Source of the DNA: an uncultured Pelagibacteraceae bacterium
GTDB taxonomy: Bacteria > Pseudomonadota > Alphaproteobacteria > Pelagibacterales > Pelagibacteraceae
DNA length: 64,000 nucleotides
Direction: 5' to 3'
Assembly: GCA_902535505.1 (NCBI GenBank)
Contig: CACATS010000001.1
Span: 1 to 64,000 of the forward strand
Of the stretch, positions 16,743 through 24,528 are shown piece after piece. Numbering within the stretch: position 1 is the stretch's first letter; each line of letters begins with the position of its first letter. The notes beneath the pieces were generated by a model that saw only the letters and a program-made list of their open reading frames with translations, ran no database searches and had not been told where the DNA came from. The position numbers and the translations under genes are program-made.

Positions 16743-17312
16743 ATGATTATTTCTTCTGCAGAAAAAGTTCCGTTAGAAAAATGCCCAGCATTGGTTCTTA
16801 ATGCCGATTTTAGACCTTTGAGTTATTATCCCCTTTCAATATGGTGCTGGCAAGATGCAGTTAAATCAGTTTTTTTAGATAGAGTGAGTATTGTTTCGAA
16901 TTACAAAAGAAAAATTAGAAGTCCATCTTTTGAAATGAATTTACCAAGTGTAATAGCTTTAAAAAATTTTATACAACCATCAAAAAATCCAAACTTTACA
17001 AGATTCAACGTTTTTTTGAGAGATAAGTTTGCTTGCCAATATTGTGGAGACAAAAAAGATTTAACTTTTGATCACCTTCTTCCAAAATCCAAAGGCGGTC
17101 TTACAGACTGGAACAACGTTGTTACAGCTTGTTCAAGTTGTAACGTGAAAAAAGGCGGTAAACTTTACAAAGATTGTGATTTAAAATTAACCAATAAGCC
17201 TTATGCTCCTACTGTGGAAGACCTTCACAGAAATGGTAGAAATTTTCCGCCTAATTTTTTACACGAAAGTTGGATGGACTATCTTTATTGGGATATCGAA
17301 TTAGAACCGTAA
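16743..17312 (+). CDS. HNH endonuclease family protein
   Basis: This 189-residue HNH nuclease has a zinc-binding frame CQYCGDKKDLTFDHLLPKSK at about residues 98-117 and CSSCNVKKGG further on. It thus has two CxxC pairs around DHLLPKSKGG and WNNVV (the H-N-H core). The N-terminal half (ALVLNADFRPLSYYPLSIW) is the conserved extension of a chromosomal HNH family widespread in proteobacteria and cyanobacteria. No methylase, phage or toxin neighbour suggests restriction or mobility. Its biological role is not established. A weak inverted repeat (TGATAA with TTATCA) lies 14 bases upstream. Confidence 0.88.
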   Translation: MIISSAEKVPLEKCPALVLNADFRPLSYYPLSIWCWQDAVKSVFLDRVSIVSNYKRKIRSPSFEMNLPSVIALKNFIQPSKNPNFTRFNVFLRDKFACQYCGDKKDLTFDHLLPKSKGGLTDWNNVVTACSSCNVKKGGKLYKDCDLKLTNKPYAPTVEDLHRNGRNFPPNFLHESWMDYLYWDIELEP

Positions 17313-17846
17313 TTAAATTTTTTCAGAAATTGTAATAGCTATTCTTGATGAAGTTTTGATAACTTTATCTAACACCCCAAATAAACCTTTTTTTGTTGCA
17401 CCATTGTCATAAGCTATATCTTTATGGTCAAGTTCATCTTGTCTAAACTTCATAATTTTCTTTTTTAACTCTTCCTCATCTTTACCAAGTTTATATGTTT
17501 GATCTTTATAATGACCATCTATTACTTCTTCAACAGAAGCAGTACATAACATAGCTGCTTTCTCACCAAGCATTGCCGTTCCAAAACCTAAAGTAACTCC
17601 CATTAAATCCCAGAGAGGCAAAAGTTTAGTTGGCTGAATATTTCTTTTTTTAATTTCATTATCAAAGTATTCATAATGCTCTCTTTCGTGCTCTTTCATT
17701 TCTTCAATCTTTCTTTTCAAAGCGGCATTTTGTTTGAAAGTTTTTAGAGCAAGTAGCTGGCCTTCATAAATTTTAATAGCACCACGTTCTCCAGCATGAT
17801 CTACTCTTATAATCTCTTCTAAAGTTTTTTTATTAGTTTTTTCCAT
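17313..17846 (-). CDS. coq7: Demethoxyubiquinone hydroxylase (Coq7)
   Basis: Coq7 hydroxylates demethoxyubiquinone in the next-to-last step of ubiquinone synthesis. It is a di-iron, ferritin-like membrane-associated protein. IRVDHAGERGAIKIYEGQ at about residues 13-30 and MKEHEREHYEYFD at about 49-61 provide the first E...ExxH set. TASVEEVIDGHY at about 101-112 and FRQDELDHKDIAYDNGA at about 133-149 supply the second. All metal ligands appear present. The 177-residue length matches the family. Its start overlaps the end of dsbB by 14 bases. Confidence 0.95.
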   Translation of the reverse strand: MEKTNKKTLEEIIRVDHAGERGAIKIYEGQLLALKTFKQNAALKRKIEEMKEHEREHYEYFDNEIKKRNIQPTKLLPLWDLMGVTLGFGTAMLGEKAAMLCTASVEEVIDGHYKDQTYKLGKDEEELKKKIMKFRQDELDHKDIAYDNGATKKGLFGVLDKVIKTSSRIAITISEKI

Positions 17847-18315
17847 AATTCTTTATTACTTTGAACATAATACCACTTAACAATATCGAAATAACTGTAT
17901 TTATTGTAGCAAGAGAAAGTCCGAAAAACCTAAAAGTTACGTCTTTACAGCTTATTAGAGTTTTATTCTGAAGTTGTTTTAATAAATCTTCTTTAGACAT
18001 GTTTACATTAGACGAACCCAAATCGCACACCAAAGACTCACTAAAAAATCCTTGTTCGATCCCTACATGGTAAAAAGAAACTACCGAACCAAAAATAAAA
18101 AATAATAGCACAATACCAGCAATTAATTTTTCAAATTTATTAATTATAAATATTAAAGAAATAAGTATTAAAGACGCTAAATAAGGAATTCTCTCAATTA
18201 GACACAAATTACAAGGTTCATGTCCTAATATGTATTGAATGAAATAAGCTATAGCCAAAGATAAAAAACTTAAAGCTAAAATACTGTTTAAAATTAACTT
18301 ATTGTTATTCAACAT
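17833..18315 (-). CDS. dsbB: Disulfide bond formation protein DsbB family
   Basis: DsbB reoxidises periplasmic DsbA using quinone. The 160-residue form starts at ATG 18315 (MLNNNKLI), giving a TAATG junction with the upstream gene; the longer frame adds 22 residues inside that gene and is rejected. Membrane segments run about 9-30, 42-60, 66-84 and 127-148. The redox pairs are GHEPCNLCLIERIPYLA (Cys-x-x-Cys, about 32-48) and VCDLG...LISCKDV (about 96 and 120). It lies between coq7 and the DedA-like gene; proximity to the quinone gene is suggestive only. Confidence 0.92.
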   Translation of the reverse strand: MLNNNKLILNSILALSFLSLAIAYFIQYILGHEPCNLCLIERIPYLASLILISLIFIINKFEKLIAGIVLLFFIFGSVVSFYHVGIEQGFFSESLVCDLGSSNVNMSKEDLLKQLQNKTLISCKDVTFRFFGLSLATINTVISILLSGIMFKVIKNYGKN

Positions 18316-18914
18316 TAAGTGAAAATTATATAAAGGACGACGGCTAAAACCACAATAAAAATTCCAGTTAAAGTAAACCATAGCGCACCTCTTTTCTCGA
18401 TGAAATCACCAAATTTTTTCCCAAAAAGAAATGTTAAATAAGAAACTAAGAAAAATCTTAGTCCTCTGGTAAATAAACATATAAAGAAAAATACTGGAAG
18501 ATTATAAGCGATCACTCCACTAGTAATAGTAAAAACTTTAAAAGGAAGAGGGGTAAAGCCAGCTAAAAACATAATTCCAAGCCATGCTAAAAAACCACCT
18601 TTTGTAGACATCTTATCTTGCATCTCAAAAACTTTTTCCTCGTAACCATAAAATTCAATAATGACCATTGAGGCATCTAAAAAGAAAACTCCTAGCATGT
18701 ATCCAAACAACCCTCCTAAAACAGAGCCCGTTGTAGCTATAAGAAATATTTTAAGATAATCCTCTCTCTTTGCCACTACCATCGGAACAATCATTAAGTC
18801 AGGTGGAACTGGAAAAAAAAAACTTTCGATAAAAGCTACAAAACCTAATAAAGGCTTTGAAAATTTATGTCTAGCAAGCTCAACACATCTATCGTATAAT
18901 TTTTTTAAAATCAT
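18315..18914 (-). CDS. DedA/VTT-domain membrane protein (YqaA-like)
   Basis: The protein is a 199-residue polytopic membrane protein of the DedA/SNARE-associated (VTT) superfamily, closest to the YqaA branch. LLGFVAFIESFFFPVPPDLM at about 22-41 is the family motif (F-x-E-x-x-x-x-P-x-P). GSVLGGLFGYMLG at about 61-73, FLAGFTPLPFKVFTITSG and RGLRFFLV follow. Members are linked to lipid scrambling and envelope homeostasis. The ATG at 18914 is preferred over the GTG at 18929. The start codon overlaps that of the divergent small gene at 18913. Confidence 0.85.
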   Translation of the reverse strand: MILKKLYDRCVELARHKFSKPLLGFVAFIESFFFPVPPDLMIVPMVVAKREDYLKIFLIATTGSVLGGLFGYMLGVFFLDASMVIIEFYGYEEKVFEMQDKMSTKGGFLAWLGIMFLAGFTPLPFKVFTITSGVIAYNLPVFFFICLFTRGLRFFLVSYLTFLFGKKFGDFIEKRGALWFTLTGIFIVVLAVVLYIIFT

Positions 18915-19098
18915 GAATTTAAAATGCACAATCCTCAGGTATCTGGCAAGTTTAATATTATCTACAGTTGCTATTTATTCAATCGTTATAGTTGCAGGAA
19001 TATTTGGAGCAGATTACGGTTTTTCGCCAGAAGGAACATTTATTATTTGGATTTTAATGGCTATATTAATCAATCAAAGTGTAACGTGGAAAAAATAA
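18913..19098 (+). CDS. Small two-segment membrane protein, function unknown
   Basis: A 61-residue ORF with membrane segments at about residues 10-33 (YLASLILSTVAIYSIVIVAG) and 41-56 (GTFIIWILMAILINQ). The C terminus is short and basic (SVTWKK). I do not recognise a family. It ends directly against the ATG of the next gene, suggesting the two are translated together. Its only in-frame ATG shares the palindrome CATG with the divergent DedA-like start, so either both genes start back to back or one start is misjudged. No clear Shine-Dalgarno is visible. Confidence 0.6.
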   Translation: MNLKCTILRYLASLILSTVAIYSIVIVAGIFGADYGFSPEGTFIIWILMAILINQSVTWKK

Positions 19099-20148
19099 AT
19101 GTCTAAGCCAATAGATCTTAAAACGGTAAAAATTTTCGAGCCTTTAAAAAAAAAACCGTCTTTTGAAAACAAAATTTTTAATACAATAAATGCAGATGAG
19201 GTTTACGAGGTTTTATCCAAACATTCTAATGAAACGGTAACTTTATGGTTTAAATTGCAGCAATCATGGTGCAATAACGCTTATAGTACCTTTAAAGATT
19301 ATGATAGTTACTTAATTTTAGTTTATTTAATCAATACTGTATTTAAAAAATATTCATATCGTTTTCAGTATTTGTCTTATACAGAATTTTATGAAAAAAA
19401 TGAACTTTTGATTGATAAAATTAACTTAATTGAAATTTCAAAAGAATTAAATATTCCTAAGGAAACTATAAGAAGAAAAGTAAATTTTTTACAAAATCAA
19501 AATATTATATATAGAAAAGGAAAATCAATTTTCTTCAATAGAAAGATAACAGAACTTCAAAGACCAGCAAATTCAAAAAGATTTATGGCTAATTTTTTAG
19601 AAAAGACTAGTCAAATTCTATCAAAAGAATCTTGGTTTGGTAGAGCATTTTCAAAAGAAGAAATAGAAGCATTTATTAATAAATATTTTACAATATGCTG
19701 GCAACATTGGTTTAGAATGCAAATTCCTTTTTTAGTGAGACATAGATCTTTTTTCGGTGACCTAGAAACTTGGAATGTATGGGGTGCAATAGGTATCTCA
19801 CAATTTACCGATTATTCAAAACAAGTAAAAAACAGAGTTGTTGAGGATCCTAGAACTTACGCAGACTTATATTTACACCTTTTAAGGCATACTCCTAAAA
19901 ATGGAATTAACGCCTCTTCTATTTCAGAAATTTCAACAATCCCAAGAGCTACAGTAATTAGAAAATTAAAGTATCTTACAAAGGAAAAGTTAGTAACGAA
20001 AAATAAAAAGCTAGAATATATGCTTTTACCTTCTCCCAAAAATATTAAATCTTTCGAACAAAACTATATGCATAACCAAAAGCATAAAGCTGGTTTTGTA
20101 ACTGTAATTTTCGACCTCATGAAAAACTCTTCATTCAAAGTAGAATAG
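19099..20148 (+). CDS. Protein with two winged-helix DNA-binding motifs, putative regulator
   Basis: The 349-residue protein holds two helix-turn-helix units of the MarR/ArsR winged type. The first is at about residues 115-146 (LIEISKELNIPKETIRRKVNFL, then a short wing). The second is at about 272-305 (ASSISEISTIPRATVIRKLKYL, then KLVTKNKK). The two share the pattern I-S-E/K-...-IP-(K/R)-x-T-(I/V)-x-RK(V/L)-x-(F/Y)L, consistent with an internal duplication. The middle part (about 165-260) is rich in aromatic residues and has no motif I know. It follows the small membrane protein directly. Target genes are unknown. Confidence 0.7.
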   Translation: MSKPIDLKTVKIFEPLKKKPSFENKIFNTINADEVYEVLSKHSNETVTLWFKLQQSWCNNAYSTFKDYDSYLILVYLINTVFKKYSYRFQYLSYTEFYEKNELLIDKINLIEISKELNIPKETIRRKVNFLQNQNIIYRKGKSIFFNRKITELQRPANSKRFMANFLEKTSQILSKESWFGRAFSKEEIEAFINKYFTICWQHWFRMQIPFLVRHRSFFGDLETWNVWGAIGISQFTDYSKQVKNRVVEDPRTYADLYLHLLRHTPKNGINASSISEISTIPRATVIRKLKYLTKEKLVTKNKKLEYMLLPSPKNIKSFEQNYMHNQKHKAGFVTVIFDLMKNSSFKVE

Positions 20149-20162
20149 GAACTTACAAAATT

Positions 20163-21008
20163 ATGGAAATCGTAACTACAATAGCACCCGTTTGTCTTGC
20201 CATAATAATGTTCGGTTTAGGTCTTGGCTTAACGATTGGAGATTTTACAAGAGTGCTTAAAAACCCAAGAGATTTCCTAGTAGGTTTTTTATGTCAGGTT
20301 ATTTTGCTTCCAATAATTGCTTTTATTTTAATTAGTATTATTTCACTACCACCAGAAATAGCTCTAGGAGTAATGGTAATTGCGGCAGCACCAGGAGGAG
20401 TAACCTCAAATATTCTTACTAAGTTTGCCGATGGAGACGTTGCTTTATCAGTTAGTTTAACTGCAATTGTCAGTTTATTAAGTATTTTCATCGTTCCCTT
20501 AATAGTTTTTAATTCTGCCGAATTTTTAGGGATTGAAACAGCAAAAGACATATCAATGCTTAATATAGCATTGAAAATGTTCTTTGTAGTAACTGTTCCT
20601 GTTATTTTTGGAATGATTATTAGAAGTTTAATGACTAATTTTATAATTTCTAAAACTCATATTATTCAAAGACTGTCAGTAATTTTATTTTTAGTCGTAT
20701 TTATTGCAATTTGGGTAGAGGAGTGGGATAGGATTGTTTCTTATATAACTAGAGCAGGTCTAATAGCTTTCATTTTAAATATGACTATGATTTTTGTTGG
20801 ATATTATGTTGCAAAGTTTTGGACATCAGGAATTGCGCAAAGAAAATGTATTTCATTGGAATGTGGCTTACAAAACGGAACTTTAGCAGTGTTTGTAACT
20901 ACACAATTATTCGATGATATTGTATTTATGGTACCAATAGCAGCGTATGCTTTAATAATGTTTTGTACCTCAATTATTTTTGTTCTCTTAGTAAGAAAAA
21001 TCAATTAG
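20163..21008 (+). CDS. Bile acid:sodium symporter (BASS/SBF) family transporter
   Basis: A 281-residue membrane protein with nine or ten predicted segments and the BASS family signature. MFGLGLGLTIGDFTRVLKNP at about residues 17-36 and VMVIAAAPGGVTSNILTKFADGD (beginning about 71) carry the crossover-region residues. CGLQNGTLAVFV near 236-247 is the second signature. Bacterial members import organic anions, for example pantoate or other carboxylates, with sodium. The true substrate cannot be read from the sequence. It lies 14 bases after the winged-helix gene, which could regulate it, and just upstream of tRNA-Leu. Confidence 0.88.
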   Translation: MEIVTTIAPVCLAIIMFGLGLGLTIGDFTRVLKNPRDFLVGFLCQVILLPIIAFILISIISLPPEIALGVMVIAAAPGGVTSNILTKFADGDVALSVSLTAIVSLLSIFIVPLIVFNSAEFLGIETAKDISMLNIALKMFFVVTVPVIFGMIIRSLMTNFIISKTHIIQRLSVILFLVVFIAIWVEEWDRIVSYITRAGLIAFILNMTMIFVGYYVAKFWTSGIAQRKCISLECGLQNGTLAVFVTTQLFDDIVFMVPIAAYALIMFCTSIIFVLLVRKIN

Positions 21009-21024
21009 ATTACTAGAAAAAAAA

Positions 21025-21111
21025 GGGCGAATGGTGGAACTGGTAGACGCGCCGGACTCAAAATCCGGTGGTAGCAATACCTTGAGAGTTCGAGTCTCTC
21101 TTCGCCCACCA
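21025..21111 (+). tRNA. tRNA-Leu (anticodon CAA)
   Basis: An 87-base cloverleaf with encoded CCA. The acceptor stem is GGGCGAA with TTCGCCC, discriminator A. The anticodon stem CCGGA/TCCGG encloses loop CTCAAAA, anticodon CAA (21059-21061), reading UUG. The long variable arm and GAGAG-TTCGAGT-CTCTC T arm are those of a class II leucine tRNA. It ends five bases before the next coding start. Confidence 0.97.
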
Positions 21112-21115
21112 AGTT

Positions 21116-22792
21116 ATGGATATAAGTAAATTAAATAGCCTAGTTGAACTTTACTTTAAAAAGACAGAAGAAGTTGAGTATAAAAGACCATTTTTAAAAT
21201 GGCTTAAACCTGACAAACGAACTTATAATTGGGAAGATGTAACTGAAATAATTTATAAACTTTCCGCAAAAATTAAATCATTAATAAAACAAGGTGATAG
21301 ATGTTTAATACTTTCTGAGAATAGACCTTATTGGTTAATGACCGATATTGCTATCATGAATGCAGGTGGAATTTCAGTTCCTATTTTTACAACTTATTCA
21401 GCGAACGATTATGAATATATTTTAAATGATTGTAAGCCCTCATTGATATTTGTATCAAACCAAGACCAATTTAGTAAAATTAAAAAATTTATAAATAGTG
21501 ATGTTAAGAAAATAATATCTTTTGAAAAAATAGATACTGATAGTTTGTTAATTCAAGAAATACTAAATGAAGAAATTAATGAAAAAATAGTTAATAAAGA
21601 TTTAAAAAGAAATATGCCTGCTTGTATAATTTATACATCAGGTACTTCTGGAAATCCAAAAGGAGTTGTATTAAGTCATGGTGGTATTCTGTCTAACTGT
21701 GAAGGTGCAGTTGAATTATTAGAAGTTTTAACTAAAAAAAAAGATCCAGTTTTTTTGACCTGGTTACCTTTATCACATTCTTATGAACATACAGTTCAAT
21801 TTATACAAATTATAGTTGGAGCAAAAGTTTTCTATGCTGAAAGTTTAGAAAAATTGATTTCTAATATGGGAATCGCAAAACCCACAATCATGACAGCTGT
21901 TCCAAGATTTTATCAAAATCTTTTTACAAAAATAAATATGAATTTTGAAAAGCAATCTGGATTTAAAAGAAAACTTATAAACCAGACATTAAATTTAGGT
22001 AAAAAAATACTCAAAAAAGAGAAGTTAAAATTTAGCGAAAAAATCACAAATTTTTTGTGCGAAAAATTAGTAAGAAAAAAAATCAGAAATCAGTTTGGTG
22101 GCAATCTTCAAGCTTTCGTATCTGGGGGAGGGGCTTTAGATCAAAATATTGGAGAATTTTTAAATGCCGTTGGTTTACTTACCTTACAAGGATATGGCCT
22201 AACCGAAGCTTCTCCTGTCGTAAGCTGTAATTTACCAGATTTAGTTAAGGTCGAGTCAGTGGGTCCTCCGTTTAGGACAAATAAAGTTAAAATAGCTGAG
22301 GATGGTGAAATTCTTATTAAAGGTGAAAACTTAATGTTAGGTTATTGGAATTTAAAAGAAGAAACTGAAAAAGTAATAAAAGAAGGGTGGTTACATACCG
22401 GAGATATAGGAGAACTAGATAAAAATAATTATTTAAAAATTACTGATAGAAAAAAAGATATCATTGTCAATTTAGGTGGAGATAATATTTCACCGAGCAA
22501 GATAGAAAATATTTTATGTTTAAATGAAAATATTAAACAATCTTTTGTTTATGGAGATAAAAAAAATTATTTAGTTGCATTAATTGTAAGTGAAAAAGAA
22601 AATAATAAAGAAAAAATTAAACTTATAATTGAAAATATAAATAAAAGTTTAACTTTAATAGAAAAAATTAAAAAATTTGTCGTAATTAACGAAGAATTTA
22701 CAATTGAAAACGGAATGCTTACACCAACTTTAAAGTTAAAAAGAAAAGAAATAATTAAAAATTATAAACAACAACTAGAAAATCTTTATTAA
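21116..22792 (+). CDS. Long-chain acyl-CoA synthetase (AMP-forming)
   Basis: A 558-residue ANL-superfamily enzyme of the FadD15/FAA1-like group, which activates fatty acids to acyl-CoA through an acyl-adenylate. Motif A5-type ATP loop ACIIYTSGTSGNPKGVVLSH lies at about residues 165-184. LQGYGLTEASPVVS at about 358-371, GWLHTGDIGELD at about 422-433, ITDRKKDIIVNLGGDNISP at about 440-458 and a C-terminal LTPTLKLKRKEI near 538 complete the set. It begins right after tRNA-Leu. Chain-length preference is unknown. Confidence 0.93.
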   Translation: MDISKLNSLVELYFKKTEEVEYKRPFLKWLKPDKRTYNWEDVTEIIYKLSAKIKSLIKQGDRCLILSENRPYWLMTDIAIMNAGGISVPIFTTYSANDYEYILNDCKPSLIFVSNQDQFSKIKKFINSDVKKIISFEKIDTDSLLIQEILNEEINEKIVNKDLKRNMPACIIYTSGTSGNPKGVVLSHGGILSNCEGAVELLEVLTKKKDPVFLTWLPLSHSYEHTVQFIQIIVGAKVFYAESLEKLISNMGIAKPTIMTAVPRFYQNLFTKINMNFEKQSGFKRKLINQTLNLGKKILKKEKLKFSEKITNFLCEKLVRKKIRNQFGGNLQAFVSGGGALDQNIGEFLNAVGLLTLQGYGLTEASPVVSCNLPDLVKVESVGPPFRTNKVKIAEDGEILIKGENLMLGYWNLKEETEKVIKEGWLHTGDIGELDKNNYLKITDRKKDIIVNLGGDNISPSKIENILCLNENIKQSFVYGDKKNYLVALIVSEKENNKEKIKLIIENINKSLTLIEKIKKFVVINEEFTIENGMLTPTLKLKRKEIIKNYKQQLENLY

Positions 22793-22923
22793 AAATTAAA
22801 TTTAAACTTATTTAATTTGCTTAAAAAAACATTGATATTACTAACTTTTTTTAATTTTATTTAAAATTAAAAAAATAATTAAAAAAATTAAATTTTGAAT
22901 CAAATTTGTAAATTAATTTATGT

Positions 22924-22951
22924 TTGACATGAATTTTTAATTAATTAATGT
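22924..22951 (+). promoter_or_regulatory. Candidate promoter for the basic peptide gene
   Basis: A perfect TTGACA (22924-22929) is followed after 16 bases by TAATGT (22946-22951), a weak -10. The surrounding 200 bases (22793-23002) are extremely AT-rich and hold no other ORF that I can support. A leader of roughly 45 bases would precede the ATG at 23003. Confidence 0.4.
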
Positions 22952-23002
22952 AATTATTAACAAACGAATCATTAAGATTTGTTTACTAACAAGGGAGAAA
23001 AG

Positions 23003-23074
23003 ATGGCTAAAAGAAGAAAAAAAGCTAAAAAGAAAACTAAAAAGAAAGCAAAAAAGAGAAGAAGAAGAAGATAG
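23003..23074 (+). CDS. Ultra-basic 23-residue peptide
   Basis: The ORF encodes a 23-residue peptide: MAKRRKKAKKK, TKKKAKK, then five Arg. Nineteen of 23 residues are Lys or Arg. The support for a real gene is contextual: it is preceded by a good Shine-Dalgarno (AAGGGAGAAAAG, six bases from ATG), has its own candidate promoter and is followed 15 bases later by a strong intrinsic terminator. Such composition suggests binding to nucleic acid or another polyanion, similar to short histone-H1-like tails. I know of no characterised function. Confidence 0.7.
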   Translation: MAKRRKKAKKKTKKKAKKRRRRR

Positions 23075-23089
23075 TTTTCTCTTTAACTA

Positions 23090-23125
23090 AACGCCCTTTT
23101 TATTCTTTAAAGAGGGCGTTTTTTT
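23090..23125 (+). terminator. Intrinsic terminator after the basic peptide gene
   Basis: AACGCCCTTTTT (from 23090) pairs with AAAGAGGGCGTT (to 23120), with one G-U pair, and is followed by a T run to 23125. The GC-rich lower stem plus U tract is a strong terminator for plus-strand transcription. The T run reaches into the stop codon of convergent carD, whose transcript would have only a weak U tract from this element. Confidence 0.88.
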
Positions 23126-23795
23126 ATTCTGCTTGTTCAGAAAGATTCACTCTTCCAAGTGCTTTATCCATTTTTTTTTGAACTTCTTCGGAGGTTATTT
23201 TGAGAACAGCTTCAAATTCTGATTTTAATCTATCATAAGCTTTTTCAAAAAGTTGTCTTTCAGAATATGATTGATCAGCTATGATATCAGTATTCTTGTT
23301 TAAATCTTTAACTACCTCTGCTAATTCATAAATTTTACCAGAATTTATTTTTTGATCATACTCTTGTGCCCTTCTGCTCCACATAGTTCTTTTAATTTTA
23401 GGTTTAGTTTTTAAGATAGATATGCATTTGTTTATTTGATTAATTGAAGAAATTGGTCTTAGTTTAGATTGTTGATTTATCGGAACGGTCAAGGTTAATT
23501 TTTCTTTTTCAACTAAAATTTTGTAAAACTGTATATCAATTTCACCTATTTTAGCTTTTTCTATTGAAATAATTTTTCCAACTCCGTGTTTTGGGTACAC
23601 AACAAAATCTTTGATGTTGTAAGCTTTTTTCTCAGTAGGTTGTTTTTTTACTTTCTTAATTTCTGGTTTCTCGTCTTGTCCTGGTAAAACATTTTTCTTT
23701 TCATTTAATTTCGCTAAAACTTTTAATTTGGATTTTTTAACCTTTTTTACTTTTTTTACTTTTTTTACTTTTTTTACTTTTTTCTTTTTTGACAT
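23124..23795 (-). CDS. carD: CarD-family transcription regulator with Lys-rich N-terminal tail
   Basis: CarD proteins bind the RNA polymerase beta subunit and stabilise open promoter complexes. The CarD/TRCF RNAP-interaction domain is at about residues 60-118 (DFVVYPKHGVGKIISIEKAK, IQFYKILVEKEKLTLTVP). The helical C-terminal domain follows (MWSRRAQEYDQKI near 138, then SERQLFEKAYDRL). Residues 3-25 are almost pure Lys/Val: five exact KKV units (23739-23783) plus flanking Lys. This tail and the linker add about 58 residues to the usual 165. It lies six bases after ferredoxin fdxA, the normal alphaproteobacterial neighbour. Confidence 0.92.
   Translation of the reverse strand: MSKKKKVKKVKKVKKVKKVKKSKLKVLAKLNEKKNVLPGQDEKPEIKKVKKQPTEKKAYNIKDFVVYPKHGVGKIISIEKAKIGEIDIQFYKILVEKEKLTLTVPINQQSKLRPISSINQINKCISILKTKPKIKRTMWSRRAQEYDQKINSGKIYELAEVVKDLNKNTDIIADQSYSERQLFEKAYDRLKSEFEAVLKITSEEVQKKMDKALGRVNLSEQAE
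23739..23783 (-). repeat. Five tandem 9-base units encoding KKV in carD
   Basis: The minus strand reads (AAA AAA GTA) repeated five times, encoding residues 5-19 of CarD. Units are near-identical at the DNA level, so length could vary by slippage or unequal recombination. It is the only clear short tandem repeat I noticed in the window. Confidence 0.85.
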
Positions 23796-23800
23796 TATTA

Positions 23801-24142
23801 TTATTTTCCTGGTTTTTCAGAAAAGTGTTCATCAAACTTATTTTTAATTTCTTTAAATTTTTCGTGATTTTTCATAGGCTCTTTTTTTTTTGAAATATTA
23901 GGCCATATTGCAGAAAACTTTTTATTAAGCAACAACCATTTTTCTTTATCTTCCACAGTCTCATCTGTATCTGCTTTAATTGCATCTATAGGACACTCGG
24001 GCTCACAAACACCACAATCTATACACTCATCAGGGTTTATAACTAGCATATTTTCACCTTCATAAAAACAATCTACAGGACATACTTCTACACAATCAGT
24101 AAGTTTACATTTAATGCATTCGTCTTTTACTATATATGTCAT
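23801..24142 (-). CDS. fdxA: Seven-iron ferredoxin (FdxA)
   Basis: A 113-residue small electron carrier of the alphaproteobacterial FdxA type, with a [3Fe-4S] and a [4Fe-4S] cluster. The N-terminal cysteines are in [20 protein letters not shown] (about 9-28), and the second set is [16 protein letters not shown] (about 40-55). The C-terminal half is a helical extension ([18 protein letters not shown]) typical of this family. It lies between carD and the TerB-like gene, overlapping the latter's stop by four bases. The redox partner is not known. Confidence 0.94.
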   Translation of the reverse strand: MTYIVKDECIKCKLTDCVEVCPVDCFYEGENMLVINPDECIDCGVCEPECPIDAIKADTDETVEDKEKWLLLNKKFSAIWPNISKKKEPMKNHEKFKEIKNKFDEHFSEKPGK

Positions 24143-24528
24143 AATTTTTTCATTAACTTTAGTTTAATTTCAGCGCATTCTTTATCAGGAAAATATATCA
24201 AACCACAAATTCTTCTCATTAAATTTGACTCATATTGATCTATGGAATTATCTGAAATTATTACTTTCCAGAGATGCTCTATAATATCCTTTTTAATATC
24301 GAACGAATTTTTTTTGATAATATTTGTGTAATTAAGTAATTGATTTGAATTATTTTCAATTTCCTCCGCTTTTTTTAATATCTGATTTGCGTCATCATCT
24401 TTAATGTATGATTTAATAAAATCTTTTACTAAGTTTTTTTCGTGTTCAGAATAGATTTCGTCTATATTGGCCGCGTGAACTAGTAAAGCCGAAATTCCAA
24501 TTACACTTTCTTTGTCTAATTTGATCAT
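24139..24528 (-). CDS. TerB-like (tellurite-resistance family) protein
   Basis: The 129-residue, all-helical acidic protein resembles the TerB/DUF533 fold. [21 protein letters not shown] at about residues 14-34 and [27 protein letters not shown] (starting about 81) are the two halves, each with an acidic (D/N-x-x-x-D/E) element. The match is at the pattern level, and a role in tellurite resistance is not implied. In many alphaproteobacteria an S4 RNA-binding protein occupies the slot between the helicase and ferredoxin. The gene overlaps fdxA by four bases and abuts the helicase stop. Confidence 0.7.
   Translation of the reverse strand: MIKLDKESVIGISALLVHAANIDEIYSEHEKNLVKDFIKSYIKDDDANQILKKAEEIENNSNQLLNYTNIIKKNSFDIKKDIIEHLWKVIISDNSIDQYESNLMRRICGLIYFPDKECAEIKLKLMKKL

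Noticed and set aside
16743-17312. HNH nuclease as part of a defence or mobile element
   Set aside because: No methylase, integrase, repeats or composition shift nearby; neighbours are housekeeping genes, and this HNH family is chromosomal in many bacteria.
23739-23783. Short repeat as a CRISPR-like array
   Set aside because: Direct 9-base units with no spacers, in frame inside carD.
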